From positions 1-22,329 of the forward strand of contig DOJV01000050.1 of assembly GCA_003511125.1 (NCBI GenBank): a stretch of 22,329 bases of DNA, written 5' to 3'. The notes under the pieces were generated by a model. The model saw only the letters and a program-made list of their open reading frames with translations, did no database searches and had not been told where the DNA came from. The translations under genes and the position numbers were made by a program. Within the stretch, counting starts at the first letter, position 1; every line of letters begins with the position of its first letter. This DNA comes from Candidatus Uhrbacteria bacterium. Lineage in GTDB: Bacteria > Patescibacteriota > Patescibacteriia > UBA9934 > GWF2-40-263. Shown one piece after another: positions 1 to 8,006 of this stretch.

Positions 1-860
1 TCAAGTCGCGCCACCCAATCTTTCATATGCATGACAACTCCGCGTTGCGCCTGCATTTCGGCGTAATCAAGATACATCGTCACGATCCTGTTAAGATTAT
101 CGAGCTCTTTTTCGTTTAAATAATTTTTGGCAATAACCACATCAGTTTCCCAAATTCTGCCTTTTGGAGAATTTTTCCAAACCGTCAAACCCATATTTGG
201 TTTGGCACTATCAACACGCTCACAAATTATTTCCGCTGCAGTTTTGCCGGTAATGGCGAAATGGAGTTTGTTTTGCACGGTGGCAAAAAATTGTTTTGTT
301 ATGTCATTTTCCGGAGAATAATCCGCGCTACACTGGGCGTAAATATCCGTAACTTTTTGATACAACCGCCGCTCGCTGGAACGGATGTTTCGGATTCTCG
401 CCAGTTGTTCCTCGAAATAATCTTTTCCGAAGATATTATAAGGGTCTTTGAGTTTTTCGTCGTTCATTGTGTAGCCTTTTATGACATATTCTTTGAGACG
501 TTCAGTCGCCCAAATCCTAAAACGAGTAGCTGTCGTGCTATTCACCCTATAACCAACAGAAATAATCGCGTCTAAATTATAAAACTCAACATCTCTCGCC
601 ACTTGTCGATTCCCCTCTTTTTGAACTTGTGCAATTTTTGCACAAGTTGCCTCTTTCAGTAGTTCGCCTTCTTGAAAAATATTTTGCAGATGCTTAGTGA
701 CGACACTTCTTTCGACTCCAAACAAATCAGCGATTTTTGCTTGTGTTAACCAAATGTTTTCATTATACAAAAATATCTCCACCTTCACTTTTCCGTTTGG
801 ATCGGTATAAAGCAAAAATTCAGTGAAACTGTTATTGGCCACCTGAATATTTTTTTTCAT
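1..860 (-). CDS. RhuM family protein, C-terminus cut by window edge
   Basis: The minus strand reads open from an ATG at 858-860 to the left edge (286 codons, no stop), so the gene is partial only because the window ends. The translation matches the RhuM ('virulence protein RhuM') family as I know it: an N-terminal helix-turn-helix-like part (IWLTQAKIADLFGVERSVV, about residues 38-56), then a central part with the family's RFRIWATERLKEYVIKGY-type segment (about residues 113-130), followed by NDEKLKD. The biochemical role of RhuM is not established; it is an accessory-genome gene often found near phage antirepressors, Fic proteins and restriction systems. The start lies 10 nt after the stop of the cysteine-rich paralog upstream, so co-transcription is likely. 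No Shine-Dalgarno is visible. The family assignment is confident, the function unknown. Confidence 0.88.
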   Translation of the reverse strand, partial: MKKNIQVANNSFTEFLLYTDPNGKVKVEIFLYNENIWLTQAKIADLFGVERSVVTKHLQNIFQEGELLKEATCAKIAQVQKEGNRQVARDVEFYNLDAIISVGYRVNSTTATRFRIWATERLKEYVIKGYTMNDEKLKDPYNIFGKDYFEEQLARIRNIRSSERRLYQKVTDIYAQCSADYSPENDITKQFFATVQNKLHFAITGKTAAEIICERVDSAKPNMGLTVWKNSPKGRIWETDVVIAKNYLNEKELDNLNRIVTMYLDYAEMQAQRGVVMHMKDWVARL

Positions 861-870
861 AAATTTTCTA

Positions 871-2601
871 TCAATTGTTTTCTTCGAGATATTTGAGGTA
901 GCAAGAGCGGCAATAGATTTCGCGAACAGGATAATTATTGTTTTTAGCCACAACAATTTCTTTTCCGCATTTTTGACAAGGTATTTTCATAAAAATCGGC
1001 ATGTTCATTTCGGAGTACAACTGTTGAATCCGACGAGTCGGATGAAGACGAGGCGGGGCAAGACGCAGTTTCTCGTATAATTCGAGTTCTTGTTTTAAAT
1101 AGCTAAACCGTCTTTTGGCCACAGAATCAAAAAATACTCGACCAACCAATTCCTCCGTTGAAACTCGATCGTTGATAGTGGACATATCGATCAACTCCGC
1201 GTTTGCGTCCGGCCCTTCGGCTCCGGCCTCGCCTGGCTCAAAAATTCGCGCCCCCATTTTCCGACATTCTTCTTCGGTCGCGCCGTAAAGTTGAACCGAG
1301 CCGGAATTTTTCCAATACTGACTTGAAAAATTCATTAGGGGAAACTCGCCGTATTCGCCTCGTTCGAGCATGGCGCATTTTAACTCGTCGACCAATCGCC
1401 AATATTCTTCTTCGGAATACTGCTTGTTAAAAAGGCAAAACTTTTTTCGACGCAAGCCGACACAGGCAAAACAATGTTCACAGTCATAACAACTATTACA
1501 ATATTCGAGATCAATACCATTCGTGTTAACGCAAAGGGAATATTTAACATTTGAACACATCCCGAAACCAAGTCCGTAATAACAATCCGAAGAACCATAA
1601 ATACCGGCACAAATATAACTGTCGCGCGAGGCAACCGGCGTAGCGTGATTTACGTAATGAACAGACTGACTGCCCGGACAAACATTATATCCATGAACGA
1701 TATCTGAGGCGTCGGTTACATATTCTCCGGCGTTTTTGTCAGTATTCAAATTAAAATTCTCCGGCCAAACAGAAGCATTAACCAAATCGGCAAATTTCTT
1801 TTCGTATTCAATTCGAACCGATGACGACGAAAGATCGACTTGAGCTCGCCTTTTTTCCCATTCTTCTTTTGATAGCTGCTCGTTAAACCAAAGATACTTT
1901 GCGTGCCGTTTATTTGTCGCCCCAAAGCAATGCTCGCAGTTGCGACAATCAAAAAGAAAAGAGGAATCTGTACACTCGTAAGCCTCTCGAACAAACAAAC
2001 AATTATAGATCTTTTCCGATCGAATGACATTGTAAGAATTTTGAACATTTTTTGAAAACATAACCTCGGCCGTGTCTTCAACATCAAAAGCGTTCGAGCC
2101 GTAAAAAGTTCTTTTGGATTTACAAGCAATGACAAAATAACTATCCTGATCGCCAAGGGAAATAAAAGCAATAGAATTTTCCGGCGCCACATAATTGTAA
2201 TAAGCCGGCACCGGGACAGTTCGGACTAAATCATAAAATTGCTCGAAAAAAGCCCGCTTTAATTCCACCTCTCGGCCGTATTCGGAAAAATCTTTTTGAA
2301 ACCACTCGTTGTCAGGCAAAACCTTTACCCCACTTGCCGGATGAACCACACTAACAATCGGTTTACCGGTTTCCGGATGATAATTGTACCAAACATCAAA
2401 CAAAACAAAGTTTGAGTTAACCAAACACATCCGAGTCAAAGGCGAATACTTTGACGGCGGCACATTGAATTTTTTATACCAACCAATCTCTTCATCCGTC
2501 ATCAGCCACTTCTCGCCCGTAAGCACGCAAACCCGCTCGCCGGGGACAAGTTGGTCGAGGATCTTTTTGACGGCGGAGTCGTAGTTTGGGGTTTTAGACA
2601 T
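871..2601 (-). CDS. Cysteine-rich CPR family protein, paralog 1 (576 aa)
   Basis: I recognise this as the abundant CPR 'hypothetical' family with a zinc ribbon at the end; its function is unknown. N-terminal module (residues 20-100): GERVC-x2-TGEKW, then E-x2-WYKKF-x-VPP. The central region (about 140-400) has short repeating strands that suggest a beta-solenoid and two similar cysteine motifs, each followed by an Arg/Lys-rich stretch and a (W/L)FN(E/K)Q motif: C219/C222/C225 and C368/C371/C374/C377/C380. The C-terminal module (490-570) ends in an intact ribbon, C542, C545, C564, C567, and the tail EENN. I chose the internal ATG at 2601 because all five paralogs start with M-(S/T)-(K/H)-T-P; the longer in-frame start at 2640 adds 13 unaligned residues. 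This ATG overlaps the Fic stop by 8 nt (ATGTCTAA), so the two are probably translationally coupled. The stop is TGA. Confidence 0.9.
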   Translation of the reverse strand: MSKTPNYDSAVKKILDQLVPGERVCVLTGEKWLMTDEEIGWYKKFNVPPSKYSPLTRMCLVNSNFVLFDVWYNYHPETGKPIVSVVHPASGVKVLPDNEWFQKDFSEYGREVELKRAFFEQFYDLVRTVPVPAYYNYVAPENSIAFISLGDQDSYFVIACKSKRTFYGSNAFDVEDTAEVMFSKNVQNSYNVIRSEKIYNCLFVREAYECTDSSFLFDCRNCEHCFGATNKRHAKYLWFNEQLSKEEWEKRRAQVDLSSSSVRIEYEKKFADLVNASVWPENFNLNTDKNAGEYVTDASDIVHGYNVCPGSQSVHYVNHATPVASRDSYICAGIYGSSDCYYGLGFGMCSNVKYSLCVNTNGIDLEYCNSCYDCEHCFACVGLRRKKFCLFNKQYSEEEYWRLVDELKCAMLERGEYGEFPLMNFSSQYWKNSGSVQLYGATEEECRKMGARIFEPGEAGAEGPDANAELIDMSTINDRVSTEELVGRVFFDSVAKRRFSYLKQELELYEKLRLAPPRLHPTRRIQQLYSEMNMPIFMKIPCQKCGKEIVVAKNNNYPVREIYCRSCYLKYLEENN

Positions 2602-3481
2602 ATTTAAAATCAGCGCCAATTTTCCAAATGCCTTTTTCACGAAAAGCCGGAATGTTTTGACGACGAGCGGCGTTAATTAAAGACGAAAGAGATAAATCGT
2701 GTTCTTTAACATAGTCGGCTAAAGAAACGATGGTTTGACCTTTCAGATAAGCAATTCTTTTATTTAAAGATTCTTGAACCGCCAAAAGTAAAACCTTTTC
2801 CATTGTTTTGGTAGTCTTGTTGATTCTAAAATCAGAAAAAGCTTGGTAATAATCTTTTTTTTCTTTATCGCGAATAATAATTCTTGGAAAACCGAATTGC
2901 AACAATTGATAATTTATAAGCACTCGTCCTATTCGACCGTTGCCGTCGCAAAAAGGATGAATGGTTTCAAAACCAAGATGAAAATTCGCGATTTTGTCGA
3001 GCGGATAACTCAAGTAATCGTTTTCGTAATCAAACAAAAGATCGTCGATCGTTTTTTCCACCTGTTCCGGAAGCGGAGCGATATGTGTGCCAACTCTGAC
3101 ATATTCACCGACTCGACGAAAACGACCGGAAATTTCGTCATCAATTCCGCCAATAAGCATTTGGTGCAACAATAAAATCGATTCTTTATCCAATTTGCCA
3201 TCATGAACTTTATTCTTTTTATAAGAAATAACCCGAGCCAAATTCTTTGCTTCAAAAACTTCACGCAAACTGATGTCGCGCGAGACCTCAAGCTCTAACA
3301 AAATCTTTTCCGTCTCTTTTAAGGTAAGGGTGGAATTTTCAATAGCGTTGGAGTTGTAGACATTTTCCGGGATTTCCACTTCGTCGAGTAAAGCTAAAAG
3401 CGCCTCTTTTCCTAGGCGCAATTTGTCATATTCGTCTTTTAAAGCCTTAATTTGGCCTTTTTTTAATTTAGAAATCGCCAT
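2594..3481 (-). CDS. Fic family protein with C-terminal HTH (295 aa)
   Basis: Fic enzymes usually transfer AMP from ATP to a hydroxyl side chain of a target protein. The catalytic motif HPFCDGNGRIGR is complete at residues 175-186. An inhibitory helix motif (S/T)xxxE(G/N) is present near the N-terminus as SNAIEN (44-49), which makes this a class II, self-inhibited Fic. The C-terminus (about 250-292: VSLADYVKEHDLSLSSLI, then AARRQNIPAFREKG) reads like an excisionase/MerR-type helix-turn-helix, so the protein may bind DNA. Upstream is its own promoter with three repeats overlapping it, which fits autoregulation. The 3' end overlaps the start of the next cysteine-rich gene by 8 nt. Target protein unknown. 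Domain calls are strong; autoregulation is inference. Confidence 0.93.
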   Translation of the reverse strand: MAISKLKKGQIKALKDEYDKLRLGKEALLALLDEVEIPENVYNSNAIENSTLTLKETEKILLELEVSRDISLREVFEAKNLARVISYKKNKVHDGKLDKESILLLHQMLIGGIDDEISGRFRRVGEYVRVGTHIAPLPEQVEKTIDDLLFDYENDYLSYPLDKIANFHLGFETIHPFCDGNGRIGRVLINYQLLQFGFPRIIIRDKEKKDYYQAFSDFRINKTTKTMEKVLLLAVQESLNKRIAYLKGQTIVSLADYVKEHDLSLSSLINAARRQNIPAFREKGIWKIGADFKYV

Positions 3482-3505
3482 ATTTTTAGTTAATTTATAC
3501 TAAAA

Positions 3506-3551
3506 AATATATCATATTCACGTAAAAACGTCAATTTTCCGTGAATATGAT
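3506..3551 (-). promoter_or_regulatory. Promoter of the Fic gene with embedded operator-like repeats
   Basis: On the minus strand a -35 box TTGACG (3529-3534) and a -10 box TATATT (3506-3511) are separated by exactly 17 bp, giving a start near 3499, about 18 nt before the Fic ATG. Perfect 12-bp inverted arms, ATCATATTCACG (3511-3522) and CGTGAATATGAT (3540-3551), enclose the -35 box; one arm fills most of the -35/-10 spacer and touches the -10. A third copy of the 11-mer GTGAAT(A/T)TGAT lies at 3562-3572. This is the layout of a repressor-controlled promoter. The Fic protein, with its C-terminal HTH, is the obvious but unproven candidate regulator. Confidence 0.7.
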
Positions 3552-3574
3552 TAAAAAGTGAATCAAATTCACGC
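3552..3574 (-). terminator. Weak intrinsic terminator after paralog 2
   Basis: Just after the paralog 2 stop the minus strand forms GTGAAT-TTG-ATTCAC (3558-3572) followed by five T. The 6-bp AT-rich stem is weak, and the same sequence contains one of the GTGAATTTGAT motif copies, so it may be an operator, a terminator or both. It separates the paralog 2 transcript from the Fic promoter. Confidence 0.5.
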
Positions 3575-3577
3575 TTT

Positions 3578-5314
3578 TTAGTTATTTTCTTCGAGGTATT
3601 TGAGATAACAATCATTACAATAAATCTTTCGATCGGGATAATTAGGGCATTTAGAGACTAAAAGTTCTTTTTGACACTTATGGCACTGTTTGGTCTCAAA
3701 TGAGCTTAATTGACCGTTTAGGGCTACTTCGTTTAGACGACGGATAAAGTGTTCGGCCGGAGGTGCGATACGCTTGGCCCGATAGTAATCGAGTTCGGGT
3801 TTTAAGAAACTAAAAGTCCGTTTGGCTTTTTCGTCATAAATCGGGACGCCGACCCAATCATCGCCTAAATCATCAATAGAATCAGGAATTGAATCCAAAG
3901 TCCGTGGCTCGACTTTCAAACGATCAACGCCGGTTGCCCCTTCGGCATTTGGATCAAAAACCAAGCCGCCAATTTTCTGTAATTCATCTTCGGTCGCTCC
4001 ACAGTATACCGTGGCTCCACCCTCAGGAACATAGGTTGAAGAAAGTTCTGGAGGTAAATAATGTCCGTATTCGCCACGCTCGAGCATGAGGCACTTTAGT
4101 TCATCGACCTTTTGCCAATACTCGGTTTCTTCATACTGTTTATTTAAAATACAAAAGCGTTTATTTTTTAACCCCACGCAACCAAAACAATCTCGGCAAT
4201 CAGAAGACATCAAACAATATTCACAATTGTCCAGACGAAAAGAACGATAACAAAACTTACTCTTACTGGAATTTGGCGAGGAGACGCACATGTAAACATC
4301 GGAATTGTCCACCATACCCCAACTGTAAACACAACCTTGGGAGTTACCATAAATCCAAGCACTACGCCAAGCATCAACCGGATTATCACCGGAAGAAAAA
4401 CATTCGGTACAACGCACAGCATTGCCTAAATAATCGCCGGACGATTGCTCGGTGGAAACATTAAAATTCTCCGGCCAAATTCCTTCTTTAACCAACAACT
4501 CGTCAAATTTCTTTTGCCAAGCTTCAACCACACTTCTCTGCCCCAAATCAATTTTTGACAACCGTGTTTCGTATTCATCTTTAGTTAACTGTTCGTTGAA
4601 AAATAAATATTCAGCGTTACGACGATTGGTTGCGCCAAAACAATTATTACAATTCCGGCAATCAAATAAAAAATTCGAGTTAACGCAATCCAACGACTCT
4701 CGAACATAACGACAGTTGTGTAGGCGTTGACTGTGAGTAATGTAATGCGAGTCGGTAATATTAAAAGCCAACCAAACCACCGAGGAATCGGCAATACCAA
4801 AAGCGCCGCCGGAAAAAAATGAGCGTTCCGATTTACAAGCAAAAACAAAATAACTGTCCCGATCACCCATAGACATAAGCACGATCGAATTTTCCGGTTC
4901 AACTCGGTTAAAAGTTGCCAAAAGCGGCACGCACAACTCTAAATTTCTTAACTGTGAAAAGAAAGGTTTGGCCAGATCAAATTCCTCAAAAGTTTCGGAG
5001 AAATCTTTGGTATGCCATTCCTTATCCGGCAAAACTCGAATTCCCGAGGCCGGATGATGAAAACTCAACACAGGAGCACCAGTTTCAAAATGCTTGTTCC
5101 ACCAAAATTGATAGGCACAATCGTAATAAGCCATTTGTTTCCAAAGTGTATTGGGCGAAACATTATGCGGCGGAACATTAAATTTTTTGTAATATTCAAT
5201 TTCTTTTTCCGGCAACTGCCACTTTTCACCGGTTAATGAACAAATTTGTTCACCGGGTTGGAGTGAGTCGAGGATAGTTTTTATTTTGACGTCGTAGTTG
5301 GGAGTCTTAGTCAT
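3578..5314 (-). CDS. Cysteine-rich CPR family protein, paralog 2 (578 aa)
   Basis: Same architecture as the other four copies and collinear with paralog 1. The N-terminal module has C25 and TGEKW but no second zinc half-site (VSPNTLWK where the wider family has CPxCR). First cysteine motif C219/C222/C225, second C364/C367/C373/C376/C379, C-terminal ribbon C544, C547, C566, C569, tail EENN. The ATG lies 1 nt after the stop of the Bro-N gene upstream. A plausible Shine-Dalgarno (AGAGGT) sits inside the end of that gene, one of the few seen in this window. A weak terminator follows. Function unknown; the solenoid and zinc-binding calls are inference from spacing of residues. Confidence 0.9.
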   Translation of the reverse strand: MTKTPNYDVKIKTILDSLQPGEQICSLTGEKWQLPEKEIEYYKKFNVPPHNVSPNTLWKQMAYYDCAYQFWWNKHFETGAPVLSFHHPASGIRVLPDKEWHTKDFSETFEEFDLAKPFFSQLRNLELCVPLLATFNRVEPENSIVLMSMGDRDSYFVFACKSERSFFSGGAFGIADSSVVWLAFNITDSHYITHSQRLHNCRYVRESLDCVNSNFLFDCRNCNNCFGATNRRNAEYLFFNEQLTKDEYETRLSKIDLGQRSVVEAWQKKFDELLVKEGIWPENFNVSTEQSSGDYLGNAVRCTECFSSGDNPVDAWRSAWIYGNSQGCVYSWGMVDNSDVYMCVSSPNSSKSKFCYRSFRLDNCEYCLMSSDCRDCFGCVGLKNKRFCILNKQYEETEYWQKVDELKCLMLERGEYGHYLPPELSSTYVPEGGATVYCGATEDELQKIGGLVFDPNAEGATGVDRLKVEPRTLDSIPDSIDDLGDDWVGVPIYDEKAKRTFSFLKPELDYYRAKRIAPPAEHFIRRLNEVALNGQLSSFETKQCHKCQKELLVSKCPNYPDRKIYCNDCYLKYLEENN

Positions 5315-5315
5315 A

Positions 5316-6134
5316 TTATTTCAACCTCTTATTTATTTTCTTTTCCAAAAAATTCTGTTTGGAGACCACCGAACGGCCGATTTCTTTTTCCAGTTGTTTT
5401 CTGGCAATACCGGCAACTTTTCCACCGCGCTTGGCATCGCCTTTCAATTTGGAAACCCCGTCTGATTTTTCCAACCGATGAATTTCCGTTGTCGAACGCT
5501 CACCAAGCATGGAAAAAATCAATTCAAAATCGTCCATGTGATCGCGCAAGTTTTGTCGTTTCAGGCCTTTCAGTTTTTTGTGTTGGCTCGGAGTTACTCC
5601 AAAAGTCGCTTTGGCAATTTCGGCGGTCAAAATTTCAAAGTTACGGCCTTCGCGCGCCCCGCGTTTTTGCCACTCGTCGGTCAACTCCTCGCGAATAGCG
5701 ATCCCGCGCATGCGTTTTTCAATCCAACTGTCCGGATAACCCTTAAGTTTATACAACATTCTTGTGCGTTTGGTCGCCAGCTCCGGATTTTCGATTTCTT
5801 GGACGCGTTCGTAACCGACTTTGGCTAACCAGCGCTTGAAAGGTTCGGCTTTGGGTGAAGGGATTGATTGGATAATGCGAAAAATTCCTTCGGGATCGGC
5901 GCAATCGGTTTCACGCAACTTTCCGTCTTCGGCCGGTAATTTCAACTGTTCCCAAAATGGGAACGGTTGAAAAAGCTCTTCTTCCCGATCTTTCATTTTT
6001 GCCCAATAAGTCTTCGGTTGTGGACTGTCCGTGAGTACCTCAACGACATCTAAAATAGAAAACCACCATTCCTTTTTATAAATAATTTTTCTGATTTGTT
6101 TCCCTTTGAATAACGCAATTTGTGTTGTCTCCAT
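5316..6134 (-). CDS. Bro-N / DinD-like protein (272 aa)
   Basis: The N-terminus (FKGKQIRKIIYKKEWWFSIL at 9-28, then DVVEVLTDS-x2-PKTYW) is a Bro-N domain, the DNA-binding domain of phage antirepressors. It continues with the conserved block FRIIQSIPSPKAEPFKRWLA (85-104), KVGYERVQEIENPELA (105-120) and KATFGVTPSQHKKLKGLKR (about 175-193), which marks the DinD-like branch. From memory, E. coli DinD is a DNA-damage-inducible protein that inhibits RecA filaments; whether this copy does so cannot be told. Length is normal and the gene looks intact. It starts 6 nt after the stop of paralog 3 and ends 1 nt before the ATG of paralog 2, so it is tightly embedded in the array. Confidence 0.9.
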   Translation of the reverse strand: METTQIALFKGKQIRKIIYKKEWWFSILDVVEVLTDSPQPKTYWAKMKDREEELFQPFPFWEQLKLPAEDGKLRETDCADPEGIFRIIQSIPSPKAEPFKRWLAKVGYERVQEIENPELATKRTRMLYKLKGYPDSWIEKRMRGIAIREELTDEWQKRGAREGRNFEILTAEIAKATFGVTPSQHKKLKGLKRQNLRDHMDDFELIFSMLGERSTTEIHRLEKSDGVSKLKGDAKRGGKVAGIARKQLEKEIGRSVVSKQNFLEKKINKRLK

Positions 6135-6140
6135 ATCGAT

Positions 6141-7880
6141 TTAATTATTTTTCTCAATGAAAGTATTATAACACGCCCGGCAGAAAATTTTTCGATCAGG
6201 ATAAGCGGGGTTTTTGGCCACTCTAATGGCTTTATTACAACTCTTGCACACAGTGTCAAAAAACTCAGGTTTGTTTGACCGCTTATAGGTTTCCATAATC
6301 CTGGCTCGAGGATGCTGGCGTGGGGGAGCGACTTTTAATTTTTGATACATCATCAACTCGGGCTTCATATAAGAAAACCGACGCCCGACCGACGGGTCAA
6401 AATAAAACTTACCCGGAAGATTTTCGTAATCATCTAAACTCAACCGGTCAGGAATTGTTTCAAGAGGTAAAATCGTCTCCAAAGACACTTCCGGGCCATC
6501 GGCACCTTGGCTAACCAAATCAAAATCGCGACCACCTAGTTTGAGAGCGGTGGCTTTATCGATTTCAAACAAATCCAAAAGCGAAGACCAATGTTGAGTG
6601 GAAAAACGCAGGCCGGGAATATCGCCGTAATTCCCTTCCTCGAGCAATCGACATTTTAAATCATCAAGAATTTTCCAGTATTCTTCTTCGGTATATTGCT
6701 TATTCAAAACGCAAAACTTTTTATGACGCAAACCGACGCATCCAAAACAATTTTCGCAACTGAAACACCGCGTGCAATATTCCAAATCCCGTGAGTCGGT
6801 GACAATATTCATGTTGAAAAAAGCGCGATGACAATTAGTGACTCCGACCGAATAATAACAATCAGTCGAGCCGGTGGCCCCGCCGCAATAAGCGCAATTT
6901 TCCGAAGGTGTGCCAAGACACCAGGTGACATGATCAATATCACGCGAGCCGCCGCGAACATTGTAACACTCGCGAGCGTTGGTGGTGTCTTCAAGATATT
7001 CGCCGGTGGAATTTTGTGTGTTGATGTTGGAATTTTCCGGCCAAACAGCTTGAGTTTGGACAAAATCAGCAAAGCGCTTCTCGTATTCCTCGCGAACTTT
7101 AAAAGACGAGAGATCGACCTCGGCCAAACGACACTCGTATTCTTCTTTTGAGAGTTGCTCGTTAAACCAAAGATATTTTTTGTGGCGTTGATTGGCAACA
7201 CCAAAACAATGCTCGCAATTTCGACAATCAAAAAGAAAATAGCAATTTTGGCAATCCCAGCTGTCTTGAACAAATTGACAACGAAAAAGATTGGAAGAAT
7301 TCATGGTTTTGTAAGATTCTCTGACATTGGTTCCCATGATAATTTCCGCCGAATCTTCGGTATCAAAAGCATTGGAACAGACAAGACTTCGTTTGGATCG
7401 GCTGGCCATAACCAAATAACTGTCTATGTCACCAAAAGACAAAAAGGCCAGAGAATTTTCTGGCGGAACAATGTTGTCGTGAGCCGGCAAAGGCACGCAA
7501 AGACTTAACTCATACAATTGGTCAAAAAAAGATTTTTTCGCGTCCAAACTTATTCCCTTTTCAGAAAAATCGCGCTCGTACCATTCTTTGTCTTCTAAAA
7601 CACGAAAACCGCTGGCCGGCGGAATCGTCGACATCATTTGTCGTCCGGTATCGGCGTGCTTGTTGTAGAAAATATTGTACATGATGAAATATCCACTCAT
7701 AATTCTCATGCGGTTAAGAGGCGAATATTTTGACGGCGGAACGTTAAATTTTTTGTACCAGCCGATTTCCTCGTCGGTCATCAACCATTTCTCGCCGGTG
7801 AGAGCGCAAAGGCGCTCGCCGGGGGTGAGGGCGGCGAGGATTGGTTGGAGTTTGGAATCGTAGTTTGGAGTTTTAGACAT
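6141..7880 (-). CDS. Cysteine-rich CPR family protein, paralog 3 (579 aa)
   Basis: Closest to paralog 1 at the N-terminus: residues 28-55 are identical in protein, although 13 of the 25 codons for residues 30-54 differ synonymously. The central region has C-x2-C-x2-C in the first cysteine motif and a C-x2 ladder of five cysteines (EYCTRCFSCENCFGCVG) in the second. The C-terminal ribbon is C545, C548, C567, C570, and the tail is IEKNN instead of LEENN. No Shine-Dalgarno precedes the ATG; a 117-bp inverted-repeat element ends 7 bp upstream of it. The Bro-N gene follows after 6 nt. Function unknown. Confidence 0.9.
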   Translation of the reverse strand: MSKTPNYDSKLQPILAALTPGERLCALTGEKWLMTDEEIGWYKKFNVPPSKYSPLNRMRIMSGYFIMYNIFYNKHADTGRQMMSTIPPASGFRVLEDKEWYERDFSEKGISLDAKKSFFDQLYELSLCVPLPAHDNIVPPENSLAFLSFGDIDSYLVMASRSKRSLVCSNAFDTEDSAEIIMGTNVRESYKTMNSSNLFRCQFVQDSWDCQNCYFLFDCRNCEHCFGVANQRHKKYLWFNEQLSKEEYECRLAEVDLSSFKVREEYEKRFADFVQTQAVWPENSNINTQNSTGEYLEDTTNARECYNVRGGSRDIDHVTWCLGTPSENCAYCGGATGSTDCYYSVGVTNCHRAFFNMNIVTDSRDLEYCTRCFSCENCFGCVGLRHKKFCVLNKQYTEEEYWKILDDLKCRLLEEGNYGDIPGLRFSTQHWSSLLDLFEIDKATALKLGGRDFDLVSQGADGPEVSLETILPLETIPDRLSLDDYENLPGKFYFDPSVGRRFSYMKPELMMYQKLKVAPPRQHPRARIMETYKRSNKPEFFDTVCKSCNKAIRVAKNPAYPDRKIFCRACYNTFIEKNN

Positions 7881-7887
7881 AGGTGCT

Positions 7888-8004
7888 TGTCTGAACCAGG
7901 ATTTTGAGGATTAAAAGGATTTTCAAGATTATTGGATTGGTTGTGATTTTCTGAAAAAAACCATCCTGCTAATCACCAAAATCCTGAGAATCCCGGTTCA
8001 GACA
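7888..8004. repeat. 117-bp inverted-repeat (MITE-like) element
   Basis: The ends are perfect 10-bp inverted repeats, TGTCTGAACC (7888-7897) and GGTTCAGACA (7995-8004). The similarity extends inward to about 25 bp with 4 mismatches. The interior carries AGGATT-type units spaced 9-11 bp. It fills nearly the whole gap between the paralog 4 stop (8007) and the paralog 3 start (7880). From memory it resembles a palindromic repeat scattered through many unrelated bacterial genomes with the pattern TGTCTGAA..CAGGATTTT..AGGATT. No coding capacity is seen. Confidence 0.8.
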
Positions 8005-8006
8005 TT

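Noticed and set aside
2602..2640. Longer N-terminus of paralog 1 (13 extra residues)
   Set aside because: No paralog shares it; it lies within the Fic gene in another frame, and the internal ATG overlaps the Fic stop as in coupled genes.
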